A DNA stretch of 52,285 nucleotides from a virus. Below, one piece after another: positions 18,009 to 27,778 of the stretch (its first letter is position 1; each line of letters opens with the position of its first letter). The notes below the pieces were generated by a model, which saw only the letters and a list, made by a program, of their open reading frames with translations, made no database searches and was not told where the DNA came from. The translations under genes and the position numbers were made by a program. The stretch is from the IMG/VR virus record IMGVR_UViG_3300009149_000045, positions 1 to 52,285 of that record. One strand, given 5' to 3'.

Positions 18009-18336
18009 AAAATACGGAACAACAAGATATAAAACAGACGAAGAATTTATAAGCGAATTTATGAGAGAAACTAATGTAAGTAAAGAAAAGGCTGATATTT
18101 ATGTGAAAGCTTTTGCAGATTGTATAAAAAAGTGTGTAGAACTAAATGGCGTCTTAAATATAAGAGGATTGGGAATTTTTGCATTAAAATCAAAAAAGAA
18201 TATAAAAGTAAAGAGTTATAAGACTGGAGAAAATAAACTCATACCTATAATCTATAGAGTATTATTCGATGCTTCATTTTCTTTTAGAAATTTAATAAAT
18301 GCTAAGGTAAGAAAAAGTTTAAAGGATATGCAATGA
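18001..18336 (+). CDS. HU/IHF-family DNA-binding protein
   Basis: The 111-residue product has the HU/IHF layout: an N-terminal helical dimerisation part (SKEKADIYVKAFADCIKKCV), then the characteristic NIRGLGIFALKSKKNIKV strand pair, a beta-arm region and the closing helix FSFRNLINAKV. The usual RNPxT arm-tip motif is replaced by KTGENKLIPI, so it is a divergent member. It would bend or compact DNA. It overlaps both neighbours (start inside the thymidylate-synthase-like gene, end inside the polymerase start), placing it in the replication operon. Confidence 0.8.
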   Translation: MAKKYGTTRYKTDEEFISEFMRETNVSKEKADIYVKAFADCIKKCVELNGVLNIRGLGIFALKSKKNIKVKSYKTGENKLIPIIYRVLFDASFSFRNLINAKVRKSLKDMQ

Positions 18337-21300
18337 ATTATATAAATTTACATCAACATTCACACTATAGTAGATTAGACTCCAATGTTGATGTAGAGAC
18401 TTTGGTAAAAGTTAATAAAAAATTGGGAGCAAACGCCGTAGCTTTAACAGATCATGGAAATTTAGCGGGATCTTTTGAATTATGGAAACACTGTAGAAAT
18501 TATAAAGTAAAACCAATCCTAGGATTAGAAGCTTATTATGTAGATGATTACCAAAATGAAGCTGCACAAATTCCTTATTGCTATAGCCATATTATTTTAC
18601 TAGCTAAGAACGAAACTGGATGGAATAATTTAAAATATATGCAAGCTTATGCGTGGGAGTTAGGATTTAATAGAAAACCTAGGATAGATTTTAAATTATT
18701 AGAAGAACATAGAGAAGGAATAATAGTTACATCTGCTTGTACTGGTGGATTTTTAAATTCTTTATATCTCGGATATGATAAATATTATTCAGTTAAATCT
18801 TTTAAGATAAGAAAAAGGTTAGCAGTAAATCGTCTAAAGAAGTTTAAAAAACTTTTCGGAACTGATTTATATTTGGAAGTTCAATTAAATGATGTTGAAG
18901 ATTATGTAAGGGCAAATAAATTTATAATATCATTAGGTAAAAAGTATGATATTCCAATTATAGTATCAAATGATATTCATTATAAATGTAAAAAAGATGC
19001 AGAAATACATGATATAATAAAATGTGTATCTTTTAATAAGAAATTAAGTGAAGAAAATAATGGTACTTATGATACGCATAGTTTATATGTAGTTGGGTAT
19101 GATGGCTTAGTCGCATTTAAAGAAAAATGGCATGATGATTATATATCAGATTCACAACTAAAAGAATGGTGTAAAAATACACAAAAGATCGCAGATTGTA
19201 TTGAAGAATATCCTATAAAACCAGAACAAAGGACATTACCTTCCTTTTGTAAAGACCCTGACAAAAAATTAAAAGAAATATGCGATATTGGATTTCATAA
19301 TAAGATCATAAATTCTAATCAACCATATTACAAAAAAATGAGAAAAAATAAAAAAATTAGACAAGCCTATGTTGCACGGAATTTATATGAATTAAAGGTT
19401 ATTAAAGAATTAGGGTTCTCTGACTACTATCTGATAGTCTGGGACATAGTTAATAGGGCTAGGGTACTTGGTATACCTTTTAATATGCGCGGCTCTGTGT
19501 GCGGCTCTATGGCTGCTTTCTGCTGTGGAATATCTTGGATAGATCCTATAAGATTTAATTGCCCTTTTGAAAGATTCTTGACTGAAGATAGAATAAGTAT
19601 GCCAGATATGGATATGGATTTTGCTCAATCAAGACGTGAAGAAATGATTAGTTATGTTAGTGAAAAATATGGAGACGAATGTGTAGCACACATTGAAAAT
19701 TTTAGTAAGTGGAAACCTAAAGGTGCGATAAAAGATGTATGTAGGGTATTAGATATTAATTTTCAAGAAGCTAATACCATGACAAAGAAAATACCAGATG
19801 CTGTTAAAATCTGGAATGATATACCGATGGAAATAAACGGTATCCAAAACTTTTTTGATGAGCACGAAGACGTTGAATATTATGCAAAACAACTGATAGG
19901 ATTGATTCATGGTGCTGGAGTTCATGCTAGTGGTATTATAATAACACCAGATCTTCTTAAAAAATGGGTTCCAACTGCATACATGACTGTTAAAAACTCA
20001 GATGAGAAAAAGCCAGTAAAAGTAACTGAATGGGATATGTATGCTTTAGAAGAAATGAATATATTAAAATTAGATTTTCTTGGGCTTAGAAATTTAGATA
20101 TAGTGGCTGACTGTATAAGTTCTATAATTTCTAGATATGACGATCTACCATTTAATGACTTAGATACTATGTATGAACACATATTAGGAAATCTTGATGA
20201 TGATAAAATATATGGAATGTGTCGTAGTGGAAATCTAGTTGGCACATTTCAGATGGGTACAAGTGAAGGAATGCGTGATCTTATAGTAAAAATGGTCCCA
20301 ACTGATATTTCAGATATAATAAATTCAATAGCATTATACAGAACTGCTGTGCTTAAAGCTGGAATGCATTTAGAATATGTTAAGAGAAAATTTGGTGGAT
20401 ACCATAAAAGCATACATCCAAAATTAGACGAAGTATTAAAATCTACGAAGAACGTAATGATTTTTCAAGAACAATGTATGCAGACTGCGGTTACTATGGC
20501 GGGGTTTACACCATCAGACTCAGATCACTTTAGAAAAGGTATTAAATTAAAAGATCCAAAGAAATTTAAAGTATGGAAAAATAAATTTATAAAAGGCTGT
20601 ATGAAATATAGTAACACTGATAAGAAAAAAGCTAACGAAATATGGAAGTTTATTGAGAATTTTTCCGGTTATGGATTCTGTCTTTCCCACGCGACAAGTT
20701 ACGGTGTATTCGCTTACATAACGGCATGGTTGAAGTTTTATTATCCTATCGAATATATGGCTGCTCTGTTGTCTACAAGTATGGAAGATGATAAAAAACT
20801 AAGTATATATATTGCAGAAACAAAGAGAATGAAGATAAGAATAAAATCACCAGAAATTAATAAGTCATGCGAAAAATTTACAATATCTGGCAAAGAAATA
20901 ATATATCCATTTACTGCTATAAAGCAGTGTGGAACTAAAGCTGTAGAAGTAATTCTAAATGAAAGAAAAGAATCCGAATTTGAAGATTTTGGAGATTTCT
21001 TTAATAGAATAAATAAGAGGATAGTAAACGTTGGCGTGATGGTAAATTTAATTCTAGCTGGATGCTTTAGAAAATTTGGACCAAGGGCTAAGATATTTGA
21101 TAGACTAATGTCCTTGAGGGGTAAGGATAAAGTATTCAGAAGCTTATATTGTGAAGACTGTAAATACAGATATCCTATATCTTTAAAACTAAGTGACTAT
21201 GAAAGCAATAAAGCTTCTTGTCCTTCTTGTAATGGTAAAAATATTTCAGTTTATAATATAGATGGTAAGAAATTTGATATATCTTATGTAAATCTTAACG

Positions 21301-21668
21301 TATTTGGATTTACCTTTTCAGATAATCCCTTAAAACCTTATGCAGTGATGCTTATGACTGAAGACTGTGTTCCAATATCTACAGTAGAAGATATAGAAGA
21401 AAACGCTTCATTAAAATTTGGAGCAAGAGTAGTCAATATAAAATTACATAGAGATAAAAATGGGAATGAAATGGCATTTATAGATGTTAGTGATGGAAAA
21501 TTTAATTCTAGTATTACAGTGTTTGCTAGTGATTGGAATAGTCTAAAAGATAGAGTCAAAAAAGGTAACTGTTATATATTCGTTGCAAAGAAGAATAGAG
21601 GCGATAATTTTCTTTTAAATAGTTCTGTCAAGAATAATTGTGTGATTTTATCAAATAAGGTTAAATGA
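18333..21668 (+). CDS. dnaE: DNA polymerase III alpha subunit (DnaE-type)
   Basis: This 1111-residue protein is a complete C-family replicative polymerase. The N-terminal PHP domain begins with LHQHSHYSRLD and has LTDHGNLAG. The palm carries the catalytic Asp pair in PDMDMDF (residues 424-430) and the third Asp near residue 581 in LKLDFLGLRNLDIV. Downstream are FQEQCMQTAVTMAGF, the finger/thumb motif SGYGFCLSHATSYG, a helix-hairpin-helix part, a zinc-ribbon insertion CEDC and CPSC near residues 942-970, and a C-terminal OB-like domain. Phage-encoded DnaE polymerases are known but less common than family A or B enzymes. Start ATG overlaps the HU gene by four bases. Confidence 0.95.
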   Translation: MNYINLHQHSHYSRLDSNVDVETLVKVNKKLGANAVALTDHGNLAGSFELWKHCRNYKVKPILGLEAYYVDDYQNEAAQIPYCYSHIILLAKNETGWNNLKYMQAYAWELGFNRKPRIDFKLLEEHREGIIVTSACTGGFLNSLYLGYDKYYSVKSFKIRKRLAVNRLKKFKKLFGTDLYLEVQLNDVEDYVRANKFIISLGKKYDIPIIVSNDIHYKCKKDAEIHDIIKCVSFNKKLSEENNGTYDTHSLYVVGYDGLVAFKEKWHDDYISDSQLKEWCKNTQKIADCIEEYPIKPEQRTLPSFCKDPDKKLKEICDIGFHNKIINSNQPYYKKMRKNKKIRQAYVARNLYELKVIKELGFSDYYLIVWDIVNRARVLGIPFNMRGSVCGSMAAFCCGISWIDPIRFNCPFERFLTEDRISMPDMDMDFAQSRREEMISYVSEKYGDECVAHIENFSKWKPKGAIKDVCRVLDINFQEANTMTKKIPDAVKIWNDIPMEINGIQNFFDEHEDVEYYAKQLIGLIHGAGVHASGIIITPDLLKKWVPTAYMTVKNSDEKKPVKVTEWDMYALEEMNILKLDFLGLRNLDIVADCISSIISRYDDLPFNDLDTMYEHILGNLDDDKIYGMCRSGNLVGTFQMGTSEGMRDLIVKMVPTDISDIINSIALYRTAVLKAGMHLEYVKRKFGGYHKSIHPKLDEVLKSTKNVMIFQEQCMQTAVTMAGFTPSDSDHFRKGIKLKDPKKFKVWKNKFIKGCMKYSNTDKKKANEIWKFIENFSGYGFCLSHATSYGVFAYITAWLKFYYPIEYMAALLSTSMEDDKKLSIYIAETKRMKIRIKSPEINKSCEKFTISGKEIIYPFTAIKQCGTKAVEVILNERKESEFEDFGDFFNRINKRIVNVGVMVNLILAGCFRKFGPRAKIFDRLMSLRGKDKVFRSLYCEDCKYRYPISLKLSDYESNKASCPSCNGKNISVYNIDGKKFDISYVNLNVFGFTFSDNPLKPYAVMLMTEDCVPISTVEDIEENASLKFGARVVNIKLHRDKNGNEMAFIDVSDGKFNSSITVFASDWNSLKDRVKKGNCYIFVAKKNRGDNFLLNSSVKNNCVILSNKVK

Positions 21669-21768
21669 CAAAATAATACACATCTGATATTATGTTGAAG
21701 CGTTATATAGTATAATTGTTTTATGTTTGTTTTTTGGTTTATTTTTTTCTTTTTTAGGAGAACAAGAA

Positions 21769-22309
<541 letters not shown>

Positions 22310-22329
<20 letters not shown>

Positions 22330-22885
22330 AATAGACTTATCACAAAAGTTAATGAAGGCCGTTGGAATTATTACTAAGAAAAAGGCTAATGGATTCACAA
22401 TAAGTATACCAGCAAACATATGGGATCAGGCGGAAAAAGAATTTAATTTTTCTTTCAATATGTTAAAAGTTGGTGGTGATTTATCATTAGCTGAATTAGC
22501 AGAACATATGGATATGCAATCAGCAAATGAAGCAACATTTGGATCATTGGCTGAAATTGTTAGATATCAAAAAGAGCTCATGGATATAGATTTTGAAACT
22601 TGGTATAGCTCTAAATTCTATCTAGCGAAGAATAAATTGCCGACTGGTAAGAATACAGACAAAGCAGTACACGCTTATATCTTAAAAAAATGGCCTGAAG
22701 AATATAAGGATAAAAAGCGTGTACTGTGTGATCTGGAGTTTAAGTACAGATTGTTGAATAATGCAATATTCTCAGCAGTTGTCACTAAAGGAAAGATGTT
22801 GCAGTCGTTAAGGAATATTTTACAAGGAAATAATCAGTATGGTTTAAATGTTGATAAAGTATCTTCTTCATCAATAATTGCTTAA
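22310..22885 (+). CDS. Hypothetical protein in the recombination cluster (191 aa)
   Basis: Start codons at 22289, 22307, 22310 and 22319 are in frame; I prefer 22310, six bases after a GAGG, giving 191 residues and a 20-base overlap with the acidic protein gene. The product is mixed alpha/beta with ANGFTISIPANIWDQAEKEF near residue 26 and several helices; no catalytic motif or metal site is clear. It lies between the acidic-repeat protein and an OB-like protein upstream of recA, so a part in recombination or ssDNA handling is plausible. The function is not recognised. Confidence 0.5.
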
Positions 22886-22899
22886 CAAGGAGAATAGAA

Positions 22900-23364
22900 A
22901 TGGTGAAAAAGAAGACTAGTAAGAAAGCTAGTAAACAAGAAAACAAGGAACATGATATTAGCCCAGATGCTCTTCCTGTATCAGAAACTATTATCAAGCG
23001 AGTAGAGCCAGATGAATATTACAAAGCACGTTTTGATGAATGTGTCATTGGTGAAGGTAAATTCGGACAATATGCTAGACTTGTGTTTACCATATTGTCT
23101 GGTAATATTGAAGACTCTGATGAATCAGCAAAAGATTTACGAATGTCAGCCTTGTGTCCAGCAAACATAACACCGAATAATTCTGCATGGCCACTGATGA
23201 AAGGAATCACTGGTAAAGATCCTGAAGTGAATGAAGCTGTAGACATCACCCCATTCTATGGAAAAATTTATAAGGTAATGGTTAGCGACGGAAAAGCTAA
23301 ACCTGATGGATTTATTTCACAGAATATCACGAAAATAAAGAAATATGTAAGGAAGGCAAAATAA
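22900..23364 (+). CDS. Putative ssDNA-binding (OB-like) protein
   Basis: The 154-residue product has a strong AAGGAG site and a Lys-rich start (MVKKKTSKKASKQ). The core resembles phage ssDNA-binding or DUF669-type proteins: YYKARFDECVIGEGKFGQYA followed by RLVFTILSG and later VNEAVDITPFYGKIYKVMV, a strand pattern compatible with an OB fold. It lacks the acidic tail of classical SSB, but the neighbouring acidic-repeat protein carries such a tract. The stop overlaps the recA start by one base (TAATG). An ssDNA-binding role next to RecA is likely but not proven. Confidence 0.45.
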   Translation: MVKKKTSKKASKQENKEHDISPDALPVSETIIKRVEPDEYYKARFDECVIGEGKFGQYARLVFTILSGNIEDSDESAKDLRMSALCPANITPNNSAWPLMKGITGKDPEVNEAVDITPFYGKIYKVMVSDGKAKPDGFISQNITKIKKYVRKAK

Positions 23365-24482
23365 TGTTCGATGAAATAGAATCTATCGTAAATAACGCAA
23401 GAAAGAAATTTGGTAAAGAATCTGCGTATATATTGAGCTCTAACCATAAGATTAATGTGCCAACTATACGGTCTGGTGTTCCACAGATTGACCTTGCGCT
23501 AGGGATAGGGGGCTGGCCGAGAGGTAGAATAGTAGAAATATATGGTAGTGAATCTTCTGGTAAGACTACGCTTGCGTTACATGCGATTGCTAATGCACAG
23601 AAAAAAGGTAATATATGTGCATTTGTAGATGCAGAACATGCATTAGATCCTGACTGGGCTGAGAAAATAGGAGTTGATAAAGATGGTATGATTATTTCTC
23701 AGCCCAATAGCGGTGAGGAAGCTTTAGATTTAGTACAGATGTATGCGGAAGCAGGAGTCGGCATTGTAGTTATAGATTCAGTAGCTGCGCTGACTCCTGA
23801 AGCCGAATTAACAGCAGATATGGGAGCGACCCATATGGGTCTACAAGCTAGACTTATGGGTCAAGCAATGAGAAAGTTAAGGGGTATTTTGAGAGAAACA
23901 AATACTCTTTGTCTTTTTTTAAATCAGATAAGGCATAAGATTGGTGTTGTATTTGGAAGTCCTATAACAACTCCTGGTGGAAATGCATTGAAATTCTTTT
24001 CTAGCATACGTCTGGAATTAAGTGCTTATGCACCAAAAGAGGGTGATAAGCAAGGAGATAAAGTTGTTAGTAGGGATATAAGGTTTAAGGTGGTAAAGAA
24101 TAAATTGGCTCCTCCATTTAAAATTGGTACTGCTAAAATAGGTTTTGAAAATGGGTTTGATTTGGCTAATAATCTAATTGATGGTATGATGGGAACTGGT
24201 TCTCTAGAAAAGACTGGTAATACTTATTCATACAATGAAGAAAAAATTGCGGTTGGTAAAAATAAAGTTATTGAATATTTTAGAAATCTAGACGAAGATA
24301 CTTTAGAAGGAATGTACGATAATCTTATATTGGACATGAATGAAGAATATCAAGAATTAAAGATTAGAAAACAGCAGATTGAAAAGAATATTATTAAAAG
24401 AAAAGAGAAGAATAAAGATGTTTCTGATAAAGAAGAAGAGCTAAAGGGAATTGAAGAAAAAATCGCTCGTATTAAAAAATAA
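23364..24482 (+). CDS. recA: RecA recombinase
   Basis: The 372-residue product is a clear RecA. It has Walker A GSESSGKTT (residues 61-69), the segment CAFVDAEHALDPDWA (86-100), Walker B VVIDSVAAL (135-143), the L1/L2-type segments GLQARLMGQAMRKL and FLNQIRHKIGVVFGSPITTPGG, and the strand FFSSIRLEL. The C-terminus is a Lys/Glu-rich helix rather than the usual short acidic tail. It binds ssDNA and promotes strand exchange. It is coupled to the upstream OB-like gene, and the Rad50/Mre11 and resolvase genes follow, forming a double-strand-break repair set. Confidence 0.97.
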   Translation: MFDEIESIVNNARKKFGKESAYILSSNHKINVPTIRSGVPQIDLALGIGGWPRGRIVEIYGSESSGKTTLALHAIANAQKKGNICAFVDAEHALDPDWAEKIGVDKDGMIISQPNSGEEALDLVQMYAEAGVGIVVIDSVAALTPEAELTADMGATHMGLQARLMGQAMRKLRGILRETNTLCLFLNQIRHKIGVVFGSPITTPGGNALKFFSSIRLELSAYAPKEGDKQGDKVVSRDIRFKVVKNKLAPPFKIGTAKIGFENGFDLANNLIDGMMGTGSLEKTGNTYSYNEEKIAVGKNKVIEYFRNLDEDTLEGMYDNLILDMNEEYQELKIRKQQIEKNIIKRKEKNKDVSDKEEELKGIEEKIARIKK

Positions 24483-24584
24483 CTAACAGTGGTATAATGC
24501 TACCAAAAAAATTAAACAATATTCCCAGAACAATCTCTATAGCTATAGAATTATAATAATTTGCATATAATAGATAGGGTTTGT

Positions 24585-24935
24585 ATGAGTAAAAGACATG
24601 GTAAAAAAAAGATTAAAAAAATCATAAAAACAAAAAAGAAAATAAGATATTTTCCTATTATATTTTGCATAAATGAAGATATATGCATTGGTGTTTCCAG
24701 TAAATACGCTAAAATTAAGTCTGATAGGTTTGGAGTTGTTAAACTAAAAAGTAAAGTTGATTTTGAACAATGGACTCCGTACGTTTGTAAGTTTAGATCA
24801 GAAGAATATATAATAGATTTAAGCTTGTATAAAATAGGAGATGAAATACACTGTCCTAAATGTGGTAGTAAAATAGATTTTAGGCTGTTTCCATCAAGCA
24901 CTCCACCTGTTATGGTTGAGATAAAAAATGATTAA
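24585..24935 (+). CDS. Small basic CxxC protein (116 aa)
   Basis: The ATG at 24585 has TAGGG upstream; an in-frame TTG at 24561 has none. The N-terminus is very basic (MSKRHGKKKIKKIIKTKKK), and one CPKCG motif lies near residue 90, a half zinc-knuckle that could pair with another Cys (FCINEDIC near 30). About 100 bases precede it with TATAAT-like sequences (24551, 24567), suggesting a promoter after recA. It overlaps the Rad50 N-terminal half gene by eight bases. A nucleic-acid-binding role is a guess from charge and context. Confidence 0.5.
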   Translation: MSKRHGKKKIKKIIKTKKKIRYFPIIFCINEDICIGVSSKYAKIKSDRFGVVKLKSKVDFEQWTPYVCKFRSEEYIIDLSLYKIGDEIHCPKCGSKIDFRLFPSSTPPVMVEIKND

Positions 24936-26001
24936 AACAATAACTTTAAGGAATTTCCAGATTCATAAATATAAAAAATTCGATTTCGATAAAGGTTTTA
25001 ATGTTATTCTTGGAGAGAACGACCGTGGTAAAAGTTCAATAATTAGAGCTTTGCACTGGATAATATATAATAAGCCTTCTGGTAATTGGATGTGTAAGAT
25101 TGACGATGATGGAGAATTATTAACTACTTCAGTAAAAATAGTTAGCTCAAATGGTGATGTAGTAATAAGAAAAAAAGGTCCAGAGGTAAATAGATATATC
25201 GTAAATGGAGACGCTTTTAATAATTTTGGATTTGATGTACCAAAATCAGTAAAAGATATTTTAGGTATTGATTTTTTAAACTTGAATGGTATTAACGTCA
25301 GTCCTAATGTGAGCATGGATTACGATTTACCATTCATGATCTTTGAAAAGAACACAACTAAGGCCGCACTGATAAATAATTTAACTGGGATTGATTTAGT
25401 AGAAAAAGCAAAGAAATCGTTTAATCGAGATATTTTAAACAATTCAAAAATGATATCGTTTTATAAAACAGAATTAGATAAAAATGAAAAGGAATTAAAA
25501 ACACTTCCTTATATAGCAGACATAAAAGAAGATTGTTTAGACATCGAAATAAAATTTATTGAATATGAAAGTGAGAATGAAAGGTTATCTAACTTGAAAA
25601 TTTTTGAAAATAGTTTAAATAGATTAAATAAAGATCTAAATTCCATAAACCACAAAGAAGATATACTGAGTAGTATGCACAGAGTAGATATGATTTTGAA
25701 GGAATATAAAAAGGATAAGGATACAGTTCTAAAATTATCTGATTTTAAAACTAACTTGAATTTTTATGAAAAATCTTGTGACGACTGTGTGTTAAGCGTT
25801 GATCTAGATATTGTAAAAGCTAAACTCAAGGATAATCAGTTTATGGAAGAAAAGATTGCTGATTTAGCTCAAATCAAAAAAGACTTAGATAATTATTTAG
25901 AAATTATTAAAAAATATGATAATATTCTAAAAGGCATAAAGAAAGAATACAATAAATTAAAAGGAAAGGCTTGTCCTTTGTGTGGTAAAAAATATGATTG
26001 A
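24928..26001 (+). CDS. Rad50/SbcC N-terminal half with zinc hook
   Basis: The 357-residue protein begins like Rad50/SMC ATPases: ITLRNFQIHKYKKFDF and Walker A GENDRGKSS (residues 29-37), followed by IIRALHWIIY. From about residue 170 it is coiled coil, and it stops at the C-terminus with GKACPLCGKKYD, a CxxC zinc hook with Cys at 349 and 352. A complete Rad50 would continue after the hook into the returning coil and the Walker B half; here that second half is a different gene at 27170. The stop overlaps the ATG of the Mre11-like gene. So the ATPase must assemble from two chains. Confidence 0.85.
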   Translation: MIKTITLRNFQIHKYKKFDFDKGFNVILGENDRGKSSIIRALHWIIYNKPSGNWMCKIDDDGELLTTSVKIVSSNGDVVIRKKGPEVNRYIVNGDAFNNFGFDVPKSVKDILGIDFLNLNGINVSPNVSMDYDLPFMIFEKNTTKAALINNLTGIDLVEKAKKSFNRDILNNSKMISFYKTELDKNEKELKTLPYIADIKEDCLDIEIKFIEYESENERLSNLKIFENSLNRLNKDLNSINHKEDILSSMHRVDMILKEYKKDKDTVLKLSDFKTNLNFYEKSCDDCVLSVDLDIVKAKLKDNQFMEEKIADLAQIKKDLDNYLEIIKKYDNILKGIKKEYNKLKGKACPLCGKKYD

Positions 26002-26953
26002 TAAATTCTGCTTTATAACAGATACCCATTTTAAAAATAAAACGCCAGTTAGTAGATCTGATGATTATTTTTTATCGTTATTAAAAAAGCTAGATTACGT
26101 TATAGAATTTTGTAAGAAAAGAAAAATAAAAAGTTTATTACATGGTGGTGATTTCTTTGATAGTCCATTTTCTTCCGACTATGTTGCTGGAATTGTAGCT
26201 AAGAGATTGACACTCTCAGGACTTAACGTGTATGCTATATTAGGAAATCATGATATAACAGGTAAAAATGCAGATTCTTATGTAAATGGTAAGATGCATC
26301 TATATGAATCATATCCTTGGTTCTATTTAATTGATAAGAAATATATAGAATTTGATAATTGTTATATAACGGGATTTAATTATTCAATAGATAATGAATG
26401 CCCTAATAGAATCATGGTTGATAAAAAAGATAAACCAGTAATAGCATTAATTCATTCTATGATATCAGAAGACAATGATATTCAGATTGGTAGCAAATTT
26501 AATGTTGTATCAGCCAAGACAATTATATCTAATGCAAGTATTGTCCTTATGGGTCACTATCACCTTGGATGCAGATTAGTAGAATATCCAATATCGGGGA
26601 GATGGTGTAATCCTGGGAGTTTTGCGAGATTAAGTACATTAGAAAACAATAAAGGTATAGGTCCAGGACTAGTTTATTTAAAAGCTTCAGATAGTATTGT
26701 AAAGGCAAAGAGGCTTATAATTCCTCATGATGATAGTGTATTCTCAAATAAGGTTGATGTAAAAGATCTATTCGAAGATAAAAAAGTATTTGAATTAGCG
26801 ATGAAAGAATTAGAGAATAGCGAAAATTCAAATAACAATGTTATACACACACTAAGAAGGTTAGAAAAAAATATCCCTAAAGTACTAGAAAAGCTGATAA
26901 ATAAAAAAATTATTAGAAATTGTATTAATAGAATTAAGGAATTTCAAAATTAA
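25994..26953 (+). CDS. Mre11/SbcD-like nuclease
   Basis: I use the ATG at 25994, which overlaps the TGA of the Rad50 N-half; a GTG at 25982 is also in frame. The 319-residue product has all calcineurin-like phosphoesterase motifs: ITDTHF (D10, H12), HGGDFFDS (D53), LGNHDITG (N85, H86), LIHSM and MGHYHLG. It should cut DNA ends with its Rad50 partner. The last 60 residues are helical and may bind the Rad50 coiled coil. Its place between the two Rad50 halves is unusual; T4-type phages keep gp47 and an unsplit gp46 as neighbours. Confidence 0.9.
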   Translation: MIDKFCFITDTHFKNKTPVSRSDDYFLSLLKKLDYVIEFCKKRKIKSLLHGGDFFDSPFSSDYVAGIVAKRLTLSGLNVYAILGNHDITGKNADSYVNGKMHLYESYPWFYLIDKKYIEFDNCYITGFNYSIDNECPNRIMVDKKDKPVIALIHSMISEDNDIQIGSKFNVVSAKTIISNASIVLMGHYHLGCRLVEYPISGRWCNPGSFARLSTLENNKGIGPGLVYLKASDSIVKAKRLIIPHDDSVFSNKVDVKDLFEDKKVFELAMKELENSENSNNNVIHTLRRLEKNIPKVLEKLINKKIIRNCINRIKEFQN

Positions 26954-26964
26954 GGAGGATAAGT

Positions 26965-27213
26965 ATGTCAGAAGACATAGTCAAAAGGATACAACGCTTA
27001 AATACTGAACAAGCTATTGCTCTAAGTGAAAAAGAAAAGGCAGAAAAGAACATAAAAGAGATCATGCAAAAACTGTCTAGTCTAGATATTCATTCGAATA
27101 AAGAACTATCTTCAGAAATAAAAATTTTAGAAGATAAGCTAAAATTAAAAGAAAAGGAACTAGAAAAGAATGTTAGCAAAATTGAAAGCGAACTCAAAGC
27201 AAGAAAGAATTAA
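26965..27213 (+). CDS. Small coiled-coil protein, likely part of the Rad50 arm
   Basis: The 82-residue product, behind AAGGAGGATAAGT, is almost entirely heptad-like (IQRLNTEQAIALSEKEKAEK and repeats of Lys-Glu-Leu) with no Cys. It ends 44 bases inside the gene for the Rad50 C-terminal half, which is in the +1 frame relative to it. It could be a separate subunit that supplies the returning coil of the Rad50 arm, or the first part of a product joined to the next by frameshifting. No independent function is evident. Confidence 0.65.
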   Translation: MSEDIVKRIQRLNTEQAIALSEKEKAEKNIKEIMQKLSSLDIHSNKELSSEIKILEDKLKLKEKELEKNVSKIESELKARKN

Positions 27214-27778
27214 TAATATAAGAATGGAATTAAGTTCAATCGATGGAAGTAAGAAAATAATAAATAACACAATAAAGAGGATATCAAAAGATCTGGTTAA
27301 TATAGAAAAAGAAAAGAATGTAGCAACAAAATCAGTTATGTTGCTAGATTATGTTATTAATAATAGCCATGATAATATTATAAACATGTTTGAAAAGGCA
27401 ATTAGTGGAGCGTTAAAAGATCTTTTTGATAGTTCATATGAATTTAAATTCGAGTTTGGTAAACGTGGTACAGCTATGACCTGTGAATATATGATAAAGA
27501 TGGGTGATTGCCATAACTGGCTTACACTGAAAATGTGTCACGGTACAAGTATAAAAGAAATAATAGGAGTTATAATTAGAATTATATTTGTAAAGATCAA
27601 AAATAATTTAGCCAATGTGGTCATACTAGACGAACCTCTATCGGGTTTATCACCAGAAAAACAAGTATTAGCTGGAAAATTTTTAGTAGAAATTGCAGAA
27701 AAGTTTAATATTCAAATAATATCTGTTAGCCATAGTGAAAGAATTTCTTCTTATGCATCTAAAAGGATAGAAATATAA
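27170..27778 (+). CDS. Rad50/SbcC C-terminal half
   Basis: The 202-residue product has a coiled-coil start (residues 1-60), then an ATPase C-lobe: EFKFEFGKRGTAMTCEY, Walker B VVILDEPLSGLSPEK (about 150-164) with the D-loop, and the H-loop as SVSHSE (His 188). The ABC signature position reads KMCHGTSIKEI near 121-131, so the usual Leu-Ser-Gly-Gly is degenerate. It has no Walker A, which the gene at 24928 provides. The ATG at 27170 overlaps the upstream coiled-coil gene by 44 bases, and the stop overlaps the next gene as TAATG. Confidence 0.85.
   Translation: MLAKLKANSKQERINNIRMELSSIDGSKKIINNTIKRISKDLVNIEKEKNVATKSVMLLDYVINNSHDNIINMFEKAISGALKDLFDSSYEFKFEFGKRGTAMTCEYMIKMGDCHNWLTLKMCHGTSIKEIIGVIIRIIFVKIKNNLANVVILDEPLSGLSPEKQVLAGKFLVEIAEKFNIQIISVSHSERISSYASKRIEI

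Noticed and set aside
24483-24510. Terminator after recA
   Set aside because: The stem TGGTA/TACCA is only five base pairs and is followed by A rather than T on the coding strand.
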